The notes below the pieces were generated by a model. That model was not told the DNA's origin. It made no database searches and saw only the letters and a list, made by a program, of their open reading frames with translations. A DNA stretch of 36,466 bases, from the NCBI GenBank assembly GCA_964650485.1, contig CAZYTX010000035.1:1-36466 (forward strand), written 5' to 3'. The position numbers and the translations under genes were made by a program. Numbering within the stretch: the first letter of the stretch is position 1; the number at the start of each line of letters is the position of its first letter. Below are positions 1-7,863 of the stretch, piece after piece. This DNA comes from CAZYTX01 sp964650485 (GTDB taxonomy: Bacteria > RBG-13-61-14 > DATKZS01).

Positions 1-213
1 GTAAGCAGGGACTCCCTGCCCGCCAAGTAGTACTTGGAACCATATCGCCCCGGCTACCTGCACGGCGCTTCTTCGTGCACAATAACGGGGCGGTTTGTAA
101 GCAGGGACTCCCTGCCCGCCAAGTAGTACTTGGAACCATATCGCCCCGTCTCCCTGCACGGTGCTTCTTTGTGCACAATGGCGGGGCGGTTTGTAAGCAG
201 GGACCCCCTGCCC
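1..213. repeat. 96-bp tandem repeat with nested palindromes
   Basis: Two complete units (1-96 and 97-192) differ at 6 of 96 positions, and a third unit starts at 193 and fades after about 213. Each unit carries a perfect odd palindrome (5-19 in unit 1, GCAGGGA-C-TCCCTGC), a second one (23-37, CCAAGTA-G-TACTTGG), and a longer-range GCCCCG/CGGGGC pairing around a small GCACG/CGTGC stem. The window opens exactly at a unit boundary, so the array may continue to the left. Because 96 is a multiple of three, reading frames stay open through it and give a spurious N-terminal extension to the next gene. It could be a REP-like element or a structured leader; I do not recognise the family. Confidence 0.85.
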
Positions 214-246
214 TGTGTACGGCGTCGTATAAAGACCAACTTTTCC

Positions 247-275
247 TTGACATGAAACCGCCATATTTCTATAAT
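247..275 (+). promoter_or_regulatory. Consensus sigma-70 promoter (TTGACA-N17-TATAAT)
   Basis: A perfect -35 hexamer TTGACA lies at 247-252 and a perfect -10 hexamer TATAAT at 270-275, separated by exactly 17 nt. Transcription would start near 282, about 18 nt before the ATG at 300. That placement rules out the in-frame ATG at 252, which lies inside the promoter, as the main start of the downstream gene. It probably drives the operon at 300-5817. Confidence 0.8.
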
Positions 276-299
276 CGTTTGTCCCCGCGGGAACATGCA

Positions 300-1325
300 A
301 TGCAAAGCACACCGGTCATCTTCGGCTCGGACCTCGATTTCCTGGACTCCCCCGAGAGGGTGTGCCTGAAGCAGGCATTCATCGCGTGGCAGAGTTCGAT
401 AGAGAGTATGCCGGGCCTGCCCAGGGGCCCCTACCACGCCCTGACCCCGTTCCTCAAAAGCCGCATCAGCACCGCCCGCCTGCAAGGCCCGCTCGATGTC
501 CCCGGCTGGCTCTCTCCCCGGCCGGGCCCGGAGGATGCAGAGCTCGTCATCTCAAAGGCTTATCGCGATTTCATGGACTCTGGAGACCACGCGATTTACG
601 TGGAGCAATGCGGCCGGGCCGCAATGTCCGCGCTCCCTGACGTGCCGCTCTTGATAGCGGTTGACCACTCCATGAGCGCGGGGCCCATCACGGCCCTGTC
701 CCGGCGGCTGGGTCCGGAGAGGCTTGCCGCGGTGGTTCTGGACTCGCACTTCGACGCCATACCGCCGAGTCTGCGGTCCGCGCATTCCCAGGCCGGGGAA
801 TGGGACGGCGCCGGCCTTTGCGGCTCCTTCCTGGCCGGGCTCCTGGACCGGGGCGTAATTATACCCTCCCAGCTTTTCGTGGTGGGGCTGTGCGACATGC
901 CACCCGAGGGCGCTGCCGGCCCGTTCGCAGATGAGTATCGCCGCCTGCTCGATATGGGCGTCAAAGTTTATCCTGCATCCGCGGCGCGCGGGCCCGGGTT
1001 TACCCGGACCTTGGTCTCGGACATGGAGTCCACTCCCGCTGACCGCCTCTACGTCAGCCTGGACGCGGACGTGGGGGCCTGCTCCTGCACGAGCGCGGTC
1101 AGGTTCATGGACTCGGTTGGTCTGGGCGAGCGCGAGCTCACCCGGGTCGCCAGGGCGCTCGGGGCGCTGGTCGAGCGGGGCCGTTTTCACCTTTCCGGCG
1201 CGGACGTGGCAGAGATTGACGTGCACCTTCTGGGGCTTGCCGGCCCGGACGGCTCGGCCGACCGGACGCTCGATGTGTGCGCGGATTTCCTGGCCGCTCT
1301 GTTCGGGGTATGCCATGATCACTAG
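300..1325 (+). CDS. Arginase/agmatinase (ureohydrolase) family protein
   Basis: A 341-residue protein with the ureohydrolase metal-binding signature: VDHS at 121-124 (normally GGDHS), DSHFD at 148-152, SLDAD at 253-257 and a conserved Glu at 305 (DVAEID). The family binds two Mn ions and hydrolyses guanidino or related C-N bonds (arginine, agmatine, formiminoglutamate). All expected metal ligands are present, but the GG before DHS is changed to AV, and the usual DP after the last motif is replaced by a Cys-rich GACSC segment. The substrate is therefore unlikely to be assignable to arginine or agmatine from motifs alone. The start at 300 is chosen because the consensus promoter ends at 275; the open frame upstream only traverses repeats. 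The 3' end overlaps the next gene by 11 nt, which suggests translational coupling to an FAD oxidase, an unusual partner. Confidence 0.8.
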   Translation: MQSTPVIFGSDLDFLDSPERVCLKQAFIAWQSSIESMPGLPRGPYHALTPFLKSRISTARLQGPLDVPGWLSPRPGPEDAELVISKAYRDFMDSGDHAIYVEQCGRAAMSALPDVPLLIAVDHSMSAGPITALSRRLGPERLAAVVLDSHFDAIPPSLRSAHSQAGEWDGAGLCGSFLAGLLDRGVIIPSQLFVVGLCDMPPEGAAGPFADEYRRLLDMGVKVYPASAARGPGFTRTLVSDMESTPADRLYVSLDADVGACSCTSAVRFMDSVGLGERELTRVARALGALVERGRFHLSGADVAEIDVHLLGLAGPDGSADRTLDVCADFLAALFGVCHDH

Positions 1326-2856
1326 GAGGTGGAAGCCGGACAAGGCCGAAAAGAAGAAGGTCTTGACCGCGCTCAGGCGCGCGGTGGGCCGTGACCGGGT
1401 GAGCGACAACTCCGGGGTGCTCTACTCCTACTCGGGCACGTCCATGTTATTCCCCAAGGCCATGCCCGACTTTGTGGTGCGTCCCGGGTCCACGGAAGAG
1501 GTAGTGAAAGTGATGGGTGTTGCAAGGCGGCACAAGGTCCCGCTCACCCCGGTTGCAAGCGGCACCCAGGAGCCGGGCACCTACCCGTGGTTCGGGGGCA
1601 TAGTGCTGGACACCATGGCCATGGACCGCATCCTGGAGATGAACCCCGAGGGGGGCTACGCGGTGGTGCAGCCGGGCGTGACCATACTCAAAGTGTCCGC
1701 GGCGCTCGAAGAGCACAACCTCCGCTGCGCCATGGGGTCATTCCCCACCCACGTGTCCGCGCTTGGCAACTACCTCATGACCGCGGTCAACAGCCACCGT
1801 AGCGCCGGCCCGCTAGACGACGTACTGGGCCTTGAGGTTGTGATGGCCGACGGGTCGGTGATACACACAGGCAGCCGCGCCTTGGGGGACGTGTACCCGG
1901 GCACGGGCTGGCACTCGCCTACCAACGGGTTCCCCAACGTGAAGAACCTGTTCATTGACTCGTGCGGCACCCTGGGCGTGGTCACCGCGGGCGCGGTGCG
2001 CGCGTACAGCCTGGGCGAGGACCGGACGCTGCCGATAGTGGCTTTTGACGATTACAGGAGCGCGCTCGGGTTCATGGTGCGTTCGGCAAAGATGAACCTT
2101 GTGCAGCACGTGTGCTGCTGGCACTGGGTGCTCTACACCATCATTGACCATCTGGGCGTGTACGGTCGGGGCGCGCCCGCTGACGTGCTGGTGCGTGACC
2201 CGTGGTCTCCTCCTGATGACAGGCCATACGTGATAGTGGCGCCTTCTATAGCCGGCTTCAGGGAGATGGTGAAGACCGCGGAGAGTACTGCGCTGCGTGT
2301 GGCCGCGGAGCACGGGGGCAGGCCCTGGACCGAGGAGTGCCAGAAGGACTGGCCCGGGGCGTGGAAGTTCCTTTCAGACCACTACAAAGACCACAAGCCC
2401 ACCAACCAGTTCATGGGCGGATACGGCGAGGGGTACCCGGTGATGCCCATAGTGATAGCCGACCCGGGGAAGATGGTGGAGCTGGAGAGGTGGGGGCTAA
2501 AGTTCCTGCGGGACTCGGAGCTGAAGCTCGGGCTCGCATACTACAGCCACGTGATTGACCAGGGAAGGAGCGTGTTCCTGCGCATGACTCCCTTCATTTC
2601 CGGGGAGGCCGACCAGGAGGAAAAGGACAAGGCCGCGGGCATAAGGCAGCAGTATTTGGAGCGGGCGTATGAGCGCTACGGGGCCGTGCCAATCCGCTTC
2701 GACTACGGCCACCCTCCGGGAAAATTCATGGAGAAGACCGGGGAGCTCAAGAAGACGCTGGCCAGGATAAAGTGGGCCCTGGACCCGGACAACGTGGTCA
2801 ACCCGGGCATGAGCATCAACATGTACGGCAGGCCGCCCAAAAACAGGTCATCATAG
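1315..2856 (+). CDS. FAD-binding oxidase/dehydrogenase (GlcD-like)
   Basis: A 513-residue flavoprotein of the FAD_binding_4 / PCMH class (glycolate oxidase GlcD, D-lactate dehydrogenase, vanillyl-alcohol oxidase superfamily). Residues about 45-230 form the FAD domain, with PDFVVRPGSTEEVVKVM leading into the nucleotide-binding half and a GGYAVVQPGVT strand. The C-terminal half ends with the typical DPDNVVNPG motif. Such enzymes oxidise 2-hydroxy acids or phenolic alcohols and pass electrons to a partner. The partner here is evidently the Fe-S protein that follows after 14 nt. The ATG at 1315 overlaps the end of the ureohydrolase-like gene; reading frame continues open upstream to 931 but only as a shadow of that gene. 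The substrate cannot be told from sequence. Confidence 0.85.
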   Translation: MITRRWKPDKAEKKKVLTALRRAVGRDRVSDNSGVLYSYSGTSMLFPKAMPDFVVRPGSTEEVVKVMGVARRHKVPLTPVASGTQEPGTYPWFGGIVLDTMAMDRILEMNPEGGYAVVQPGVTILKVSAALEEHNLRCAMGSFPTHVSALGNYLMTAVNSHRSAGPLDDVLGLEVVMADGSVIHTGSRALGDVYPGTGWHSPTNGFPNVKNLFIDSCGTLGVVTAGAVRAYSLGEDRTLPIVAFDDYRSALGFMVRSAKMNLVQHVCCWHWVLYTIIDHLGVYGRGAPADVLVRDPWSPPDDRPYVIVAPSIAGFREMVKTAESTALRVAAEHGGRPWTEECQKDWPGAWKFLSDHYKDHKPTNQFMGGYGEGYPVMPIVIADPGKMVELERWGLKFLRDSELKLGLAYYSHVIDQGRSVFLRMTPFISGEADQEEKDKAAGIRQQYLERAYERYGAVPIRFDYGHPPGKFMEKTGELKKTLARIKWALDPDNVVNPGMSINMYGRPPKNRSS

Positions 2857-2870
2857 GGGAAGGAAGAATA

Positions 2871-4019
2871 ATGCCGCTCTCACGCGACAACGACTATGCC
2901 ATGTACCTCTACACCTGCAACCGTTGCAGGAGCTGCGTTTCCGAGCCCTCGGAAAGACAGGCGCCCATATGCCCGTCTTACGACCTTTTCGGTTTCTTCG
3001 CCTTTTCCGGCGGCGGCAAGGGTTACGTGGCCCAGGGTATTATCGAGGGCGCGATAAAGCCCTCTGCCGAGCTCTGCGAGATAGCCATGAACTGCCTTTT
3101 GTGCGGGGCCTGCCAGGCAACCTGTCCTCCGGGCTTTGACATAAACTCATTTATCCGGGACCTTCGCGACCACCTGGTTTCAGAGGGACACTTTTTAAAC
3201 GAGGCGCACGAGTCCATACTCGACAACATGGACCGGCGCAATAACCCCTGGGGCAGGCGGCCGGTCACTCCGGATGCCCCCGTTTTCAGCCCGGACAAGG
3301 ATCTCTTGGTCTGGCTCGGCTGCCGCGAGCGCTATCAAGGCGGGGTGCTGCACGCGGCGGGCTCCATACTCGACCATGCGGGCCTAAGCTGGGGCGTGCT
3401 CTCGGGCGAGCCCTGCTGCGGGGCCCCCTACCTGGACCTGGGCCGCAAGGACTCGTACATCGAGTGTGCCGAGACCGCGCTGCAGGCGGTGGAGGACTCT
3501 GGCGCCGCTCGCATGCTCATCCTCTGTCCGCACTGCTCCTCTGCCATGATGGCCGACTACGTGATGGATGCGGGGGACCTGTCCGCTGAGCCGGTGACGC
3601 TTCCCGGGCTTCTTTCCGAGCTAGTGGCGGAGGAAAGGATTGACCTGTCCGCGGGGGAGGGGTTGTCGGTGACCTATCACGACCCTTGCCGGCTGGCCAG
3701 GTGGCTGGAGGACACCGAGGCTGCCAGGGAGGTGCTGGGGGCCGTGCCCGGGCTGGAGCTCATCGAGATGCAAAGGAGCCGCGAGTGGGGATGGTGCTGC
3801 GGAGCGGGCGGCTTCTCCGAGAGGATAGCGCCGCGGCTGTCAAGGCACGCTGCCGGGCAGAGGATCATCGAGGCCCGGAAGACCGGCGCGGACACCGTTA
3901 TAACCGCCTGCTCCTTTTGCACCTCCATACTCAAGAAGAACTCGCGCAAAAGGCCCAAGGTGGTGCACCTGGCAGAGATGGTGGCGGAGAGGATAAAGAA
4001 GCCTGGAAAGAATGGCTGA
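2871..4019 (+). CDS. Fe-S (CCG-domain) oxidoreductase subunit, GlcF/LutA/HdrD-like
   Basis: A 382-residue protein with two N-terminal 4Fe-4S motifs (C16-x2-C19-x2-C22 with C34-P, and C75-x2-C78-x2-C81-x3-C85-P) followed by two cysteine-rich CCG domains (PCCG around 181-184 with CPHC at 219-222, and HDPCR plus WCCGAGG near the C-terminus). This is the architecture of GlcF, LutA and the HdrD half of heterodisulfide reductases, which relay electrons from a flavoprotein to quinone or another acceptor. The start ATG at 2871 has a GGGGAAGGAAG ribosome-binding region, 14 nt after the FAD subunit's stop. The FAD and Fe-S subunits very likely form one membrane-associated or soluble dehydrogenase complex. 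Confidence 0.88.
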   Translation: MPLSRDNDYAMYLYTCNRCRSCVSEPSERQAPICPSYDLFGFFAFSGGGKGYVAQGIIEGAIKPSAELCEIAMNCLLCGACQATCPPGFDINSFIRDLRDHLVSEGHFLNEAHESILDNMDRRNNPWGRRPVTPDAPVFSPDKDLLVWLGCRERYQGGVLHAAGSILDHAGLSWGVLSGEPCCGAPYLDLGRKDSYIECAETALQAVEDSGAARMLILCPHCSSAMMADYVMDAGDLSAEPVTLPGLLSELVAEERIDLSAGEGLSVTYHDPCRLARWLEDTEAAREVLGAVPGLELIEMQRSREWGWCCGAGGFSERIAPRLSRHAAGQRIIEARKTGADTVITACSFCTSILKKNSRKRPKVVHLAEMVAERIKKPGKNG

Positions 4020-4047
4020 CCCCTGACCGGGACGCAAGGAGGCTGGA

Positions 4048-4500
4048 ATGTCCGAAGAGAGTTTCCAAAAGATGAAAGAGTATTACGACGCCAGCGACCT
4101 GCCACAGAAGGTCACCGAGCCGCTCAAGGAGGGGGCGGTGGCCGAGGTCCAGTTCGAGGACGACCCTGAGACTTACATGATGATAAAGGAGGGCGGCAGG
4201 AGCGTTTTCAAAAAGGGAAAGCCCAGGAACCCCCAGATATACATGAAGTACTCCAAGGCCGCGGTCGAGTATCTCATGGAGCTCCAGGACGCAGGCGAGG
4301 AGAACATCGAGGAGTACGTGTCCCGCTTCGCCCGTTGCATATTGGAGCCCACCGAAGAGAGGTGGATACAGTTCAAGCTTTGCACCAACGTGGTCACCGG
4401 GGCGAGGATGGGGTACTTCGGCATGATGAGAATGGGCGGGAAAAAGGCCCTGGACCTCACCCTGAAGCTGGGCATCAAGGTGCCGAAGAGGTTCAGGTAA
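4048..4500 (+). CDS. Small protein, possibly SCP2-like lipid-binding
   Basis: A 150-residue acidic-to-neutral cytoplasmic protein with no signal peptide and a clear AAGGAGG site before the ATG. The middle of the sequence (about residues 30-75, VAEVQFEDDPETYMM to a following AAVEYLMEL helix) resembles the beta-sheet and helix pattern of sterol-carrier-protein-2 domains, but this is a weak visual match and not a firm assignment. The gene lies 28 nt downstream of the Fe-S subunit in the same operon. A lipid- or acyl-binding role would fit a redox complex that handles a hydrophobic substrate; that is inference. It could equally be a family of unknown function. Confidence 0.65.
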   Translation: MSEESFQKMKEYYDASDLPQKVTEPLKEGAVAEVQFEDDPETYMMIKEGGRSVFKKGKPRNPQIYMKYSKAAVEYLMELQDAGEENIEEYVSRFARCILEPTEERWIQFKLCTNVVTGARMGYFGMMRMGGKKALDLTLKLGIKVPKRFR

Positions 4501-4503
4501 ACA

Positions 4504-5817
4504 GTGCATGTCGGGAAACTCTGGCCCCCTGTTTTATGCGGCGCAGTCGCTTTTACGGCGCTCTTTTGCACAAAGGGCTTTGCGGCTGATTATGAGCGGG
4601 TCTGGCAAGTGAGGCCGGTGGTGATAGAGGCGCGGGATCTCGGGGGCCTCGTTGGCAGGTCGCGTGAGAGTCTTGCAACGCTGGCCTGGCAGCATGGCGG
4701 CCCGGTCCCTGTTCCCTTCCAGGTGGACCCCAGGGACAGGAAAAGCAACTACGTGCTGGGCACGGCAGAGGACCCTCTGGAAGGCCCGGCCCCTCCCGGT
4801 CCGTTGGGCCCCCTGGACGAGGTGGTGTTCATGGCCGGCCACCTGGGCCGGAGGTTCGCGGCGCCCGCGGGCCTGGAGCACGCCCACGAGATAGAGGTGA
4901 GCTTCGGAAAAGGAGAGCCGCGCTTTTGCTGGATGGGGACCTGGGCGGGCAAAGAGCGGCCCGGGTCCACGCTGGACCTTGTCAGCTATCACAATGACGG
5001 CACGCAAGAGTCCGTGACCACGCCCCATTACGTACAGGTCTTTTCCGAAGGCGGGCTTTTCTTCAAAGACCTATACATCGCGCCCCGGGCAGGTGGCAAT
5101 GGCAGCGACGTGTTCGACCGGCTCAAGATGAGGTCCACCACGACCTTTGTAGGCGGGATCGAGATTTCCTTTGACGAGTCGGACTTTCGTTCATCTGTGG
5201 CCGGGGTGAGGGACGGACCGGTGCGTGTGATCCGGAGGAACAGGACCGCGCTGGAGTTGTTCCTTGGCCTGAAGACGCCGTCGGTCCTGGTGGACGCGCT
5301 CTTCTATCGCGACTCTTACGAGGTGCCCTCCACCCTGGAGATACCCTTCAGGATTGACCTGGTGGCAAGGGAGATGCGCTACTTTCAGGGTTGCGACCTT
5401 TCGATGGCCTCGGGCCCATACCGGTTCTACTCTGACCAGGGGGAAGGCCCGGTGATGGTGGACGGCCGCATGAGTCCGGCCGAGCGCGAGATGCTCCGGG
5501 CCGGGACCGGGCACGAGTGGGGCCTGGTCTCCGGTCGGGCCGGTGCCCTGGCCTATCTTGCAAGATGGGAGCAGCCGGACTCACCGGTGGGGACCAAGCT
5601 TTATTACATGGACGACAAAGAGGCTCTAGACCCCCCCGAGGACGAGCCCGGCCTTGCCATGTTCGCCTTCGAGATCGTAAACCCGCTGGAGCTTGCAAAG
5701 AAGGCCTACGACCTCAATATCATCGTGTACGTTCTGCCCGGGTTCGAGGGAGGTGCAGAGGAGGAGATCGAGTCTTTGAGGGCCCCGCTTGAGTTCAGCG
5801 CGGCCCGGGTTGATTGA
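4504..5817 (+). CDS. Exported protein of unknown function
   Basis: A 437-residue protein starting at GTG 4504, only 3 nt after the previous stop, so it is the last gene of the operon. Residues 1-27 make a good Sec signal peptide (hydrophobic core followed by KGFA and cleavage before ADYERVW). The mature part is beta-rich and has no cysteine cluster or catalytic motif I recognise. Pieces such as RKSNYVLGTAEDPLE and GPYRFYSDQGEGPVMVDG do not match a family known to me. Its position suggests a periplasmic or outer-surface partner of the oxidoreductase, for example a substrate-binding protein, but the sequence does not show this. No ATG start is available near the signal peptide, which supports GTG. 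Confidence 0.75.
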   Translation: MHVGKLWPPVLCGAVAFTALFCTKGFAADYERVWQVRPVVIEARDLGGLVGRSRESLATLAWQHGGPVPVPFQVDPRDRKSNYVLGTAEDPLEGPAPPGPLGPLDEVVFMAGHLGRRFAAPAGLEHAHEIEVSFGKGEPRFCWMGTWAGKERPGSTLDLVSYHNDGTQESVTTPHYVQVFSEGGLFFKDLYIAPRAGGNGSDVFDRLKMRSTTTFVGGIEISFDESDFRSSVAGVRDGPVRVIRRNRTALELFLGLKTPSVLVDALFYRDSYEVPSTLEIPFRIDLVAREMRYFQGCDLSMASGPYRFYSDQGEGPVMVDGRMSPAEREMLRAGTGHEWGLVSGRAGALAYLARWEQPDSPVGTKLYYMDDKEALDPPEDEPGLAMFAFEIVNPLELAKKAYDLNIIVYVLPGFEGGAEEEIESLRAPLEFSAARVD

Positions 5818-5881
5818 TGCCAGCGCAGCGTTGCTCCAGGATTTAACGCCCTGTCATGACTCGGCCGGCGCCTTGGTTTTA

Positions 5882-7528
5882 TTACCTGCCTGAGACCTCG
5901 AGCACGACGCGGAACCCGTCGTAGTTGGTGGCGTTTCCGGGCGGGCTGGAGAAACGGGATGCGGAGCGCAATCTCGCCGGGTCTTCGCTCCCCCATGACC
6001 CTCCCCGCAGGACCCTTTCATATCCGTTTGAAGGACCCTTTGGGTCGGTTTTCGGACTCTCTGAATAATAATGCTCTCCGTACCAGTCGCCGCACCACTC
6101 CCACACATTGCCGCTCATGTCGTAGAGCCCGAAGCTGTTGGGCTTCAGGCTGCCCACCTTTTTTGTCCCGTTCACGAACACCGACGAATTCAATGCATAG
6201 CCCTCTTCAAACTCCCGCCCCCAGTAATAGGAGGTTTGGGAGCCGGCCCTGGCCGCATACTCCCACTCGGCCTCGGTTGGCAGGCGATAAGTCAGGCCCT
6301 CCTTCTCCGATAGCTTGTCGCAGAAGCGCCTGGCGTCGAACCAGCTCACCCTTTCCACCGGCTGGTTATCCCCCTTCGAGGAGGCGGGGTTCGCTTGCAT
6401 GATCATCTTGTATTCCCTCTGGGTCACCTCGTACACCCCGATGTAAAAGGGCCTGGCGATGGTCACCTCGTGGACGGGCTGTTCATTCGGGTCTCCATTT
6501 TCCGAGCCCATCATGAACGTGCCCGGCTGGATGAGCTTTAGCTTCATGCCTATGGAGTTATTGAACTCTTGCTGAGAATCAAGCTCAAGCGAGTTGTCTC
6601 TTGCAGGGCGGACTTGTTTTTGTGTTTTTCCCGGCCGCAGTCCTTCCGGGTACTGAACCTCCGGTGAGAGGAACACCATCTGGGCAGTGCCGTAGAGCGT
6701 GAACATCCTGGGGGTCTGTCTCTGGTCGGAGTGGCTGGCCACCAGCGGGTGCACGTAGTCGTAGATGTCCTTGGCGGTGATCAGCCCGTTGTTGTCGGCG
6801 TCGGCATTGCCTGAGAGGGCCTCCAGTAGCTGGTATGTGAAAAGCGAGTGGCCATATTTGGAGGACTCGAGCGAGGGCTGGTTGGCGTCCCCCGCGGTGA
6901 TGACCTGGATGGCCTGGTCCCGGCGTGCGCTCGAGAGTATCTGGGCCATGCTCTGCTGACCCAGGGATCTTGTCTCGGTCCCTGTAATCCCGCTGTAGCA
7001 TGCGTCCACCAAAAAGAGCACGTGTCTTGCCGGTATCGTTTTTGCGGCCCCCTGAATCTGGCGCATTGAGATGCAGGTGGACGCTATCCTCTGCGGGTTG
7101 CCGTCAACCGGCACCAGGTAACCCATCACGTTGCCGCGCACCGGCTTGGTCTGGTCGCCGTGCCCTGCGAAGAATATTATCACCCGGTCGGTGGGCCTCA
7201 CCCGGGATGGGTCGGCCAGCATGTCGCCGATCACGTACTCGATCCTGATCTTGGTGGCGTTCTCGTTGTAGAGGGCGGTGATGCGCTCGGACTTCACCCC
7301 GTAGCGGGTCTTGAGCAGCGTGCGCAGGGACTCGGCGTCGGACACGGAGTAGTGCAGCTTGCGCACGTGCTGGTAATTGTCAATCCCGATCAGCACCAGC
7401 CAGGTGTCGGTGTAAAGCCCGGCCGCGGGGGTGGAGCTTATTTGAATGTTCCTGGCCTGGCTGCGGGCGGTCACGGGCAGGATGATAAAAAGGGCCAGGC
7501 CGACAAGAAAAACGGCTTTCCATTTCAT
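5882..7528 (-). CDS. Exported caspase-like peptidase (C14) fused to FGE/SUMF1-type domain
   Basis: A 548-residue protein. Residues 1-22 form a signal peptide. Residues about 40-290 are a caspase/metacaspase p20-like domain with both catalytic elements: His123 in FFAGHGD and Cys177 in DACYSG. An EF-hand-like loop DADNNGLIT lies at 243-251. After a linker (about 295-320), residues 325-545 form a formylglycine-generating-enzyme (FGE-sulfatase/SUMF1) fold with RLPTEAEWEYAARAG (415-429), GNVWEW (473-478) and a C-terminal RVLRGGSW...GFR block. The active-site cysteine pair of true FGE is absent from that block, so this is probably a structural or ligand-binding version of the fold. Prokaryotic metacaspases fused to FGE-type domains are known. 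The protein should act outside the cytoplasm. It is convergent with the preceding operon and transcribed alone; AGGGAGGA precedes the ATG. Confidence 0.92.
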   Translation of the reverse strand: MKWKAVFLVGLALFIILPVTARSQARNIQISSTPAAGLYTDTWLVLIGIDNYQHVRKLHYSVSDAESLRTLLKTRYGVKSERITALYNENATKIRIEYVIGDMLADPSRVRPTDRVIIFFAGHGDQTKPVRGNVMGYLVPVDGNPQRIASTCISMRQIQGAAKTIPARHVLFLVDACYSGITGTETRSLGQQSMAQILSSARRDQAIQVITAGDANQPSLESSKYGHSLFTYQLLEALSGNADADNNGLITAKDIYDYVHPLVASHSDQRQTPRMFTLYGTAQMVFLSPEVQYPEGLRPGKTQKQVRPARDNSLELDSQQEFNNSIGMKLKLIQPGTFMMGSENGDPNEQPVHEVTIARPFYIGVYEVTQREYKMIMQANPASSKGDNQPVERVSWFDARRFCDKLSEKEGLTYRLPTEAEWEYAARAGSQTSYYWGREFEEGYALNSSVFVNGTKKVGSLKPNSFGLYDMSGNVWEWCGDWYGEHYYSESPKTDPKGPSNGYERVLRGGSWGSEDPARLRSASRFSSPPGNATNYDGFRVVLEVSGR

Positions 7529-7602
7529 GGCTCGGGTCCTCCCTGGGCGTCGAGGTAATATATAGCGGCCAGGCCCGGTATGTCAAGAGGCGAAATTTTA
7601 TC

Positions 7603-7631
7603 TTGACGGGAGCGAATTGCCGTCTTAGAAT
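7603..7631 (+). promoter_or_regulatory. Sigma-70-like promoter (TTGACG-N17-TAGAAT)
   Basis: TTGACG at 7603-7608 and TAGAAT at 7626-7631 are each one base from consensus, with an ideal 17-nt spacer. It faces the two-component gene cluster. The predicted transcript start near 7638 leaves a leader of about 225 nt before the first regulatory gene. Confidence 0.65.
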
Positions 7632-7863
7632 ATATGATTGGAAAAAGACACGCGATGTCAAAGGACAAGCATTACAAGAAGGCGCCCCTTTTTCAGGCAT
7701 TCTTTAGAAGGAAGGACTTGTTTTGCCCTGTTAACGGCAGACCCCCTGACCCTTGCGAGAATCAAGCTCCGTCCGGTTGTCTTTTTCCGTTTCAGGAGTA
7801 TTACGTTTTACGGCAGTGAATAGGACCAGCCAGTAAGATTTAGATCTCTTGGAGGCAAAAGCC
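7632..7863 (+). other. Leader of the two-component operon; possible short ORF 7655-7819
   Basis: This stretch holds no gene I can support. A 54-codon frame (ATG 7655 to stop 7819) is open, basic at its N-terminus and without family resemblance, and its upstream sequence lacks a convincing ribosome-binding site. It may be a leader peptide or chance. The last bases contain GGAGG at 7851-7855, the ribosome-binding site of the next gene. The TTG at 7849 in the same frame as that gene lies before this site, so ATG 7864 is the better start. Confidence 0.3.

Noticed and set aside
1..213. CRISPR array
   Set aside because: The whole 96-bp unit is repeated with no variable spacers, and no cas genes are present.
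75..299. N-terminal extension of the first open frame into the repeat region
   Set aside because: The frame stays open only because the repeat length is a multiple of three, and a perfect promoter at 247-275 lies inside it.
552..1409. 285-codon open frame opposite the ureohydrolase-like gene
   Set aside because: Antisense shadow; composition is typical of complementary-strand artefacts, and the + strand gene has clear motifs.
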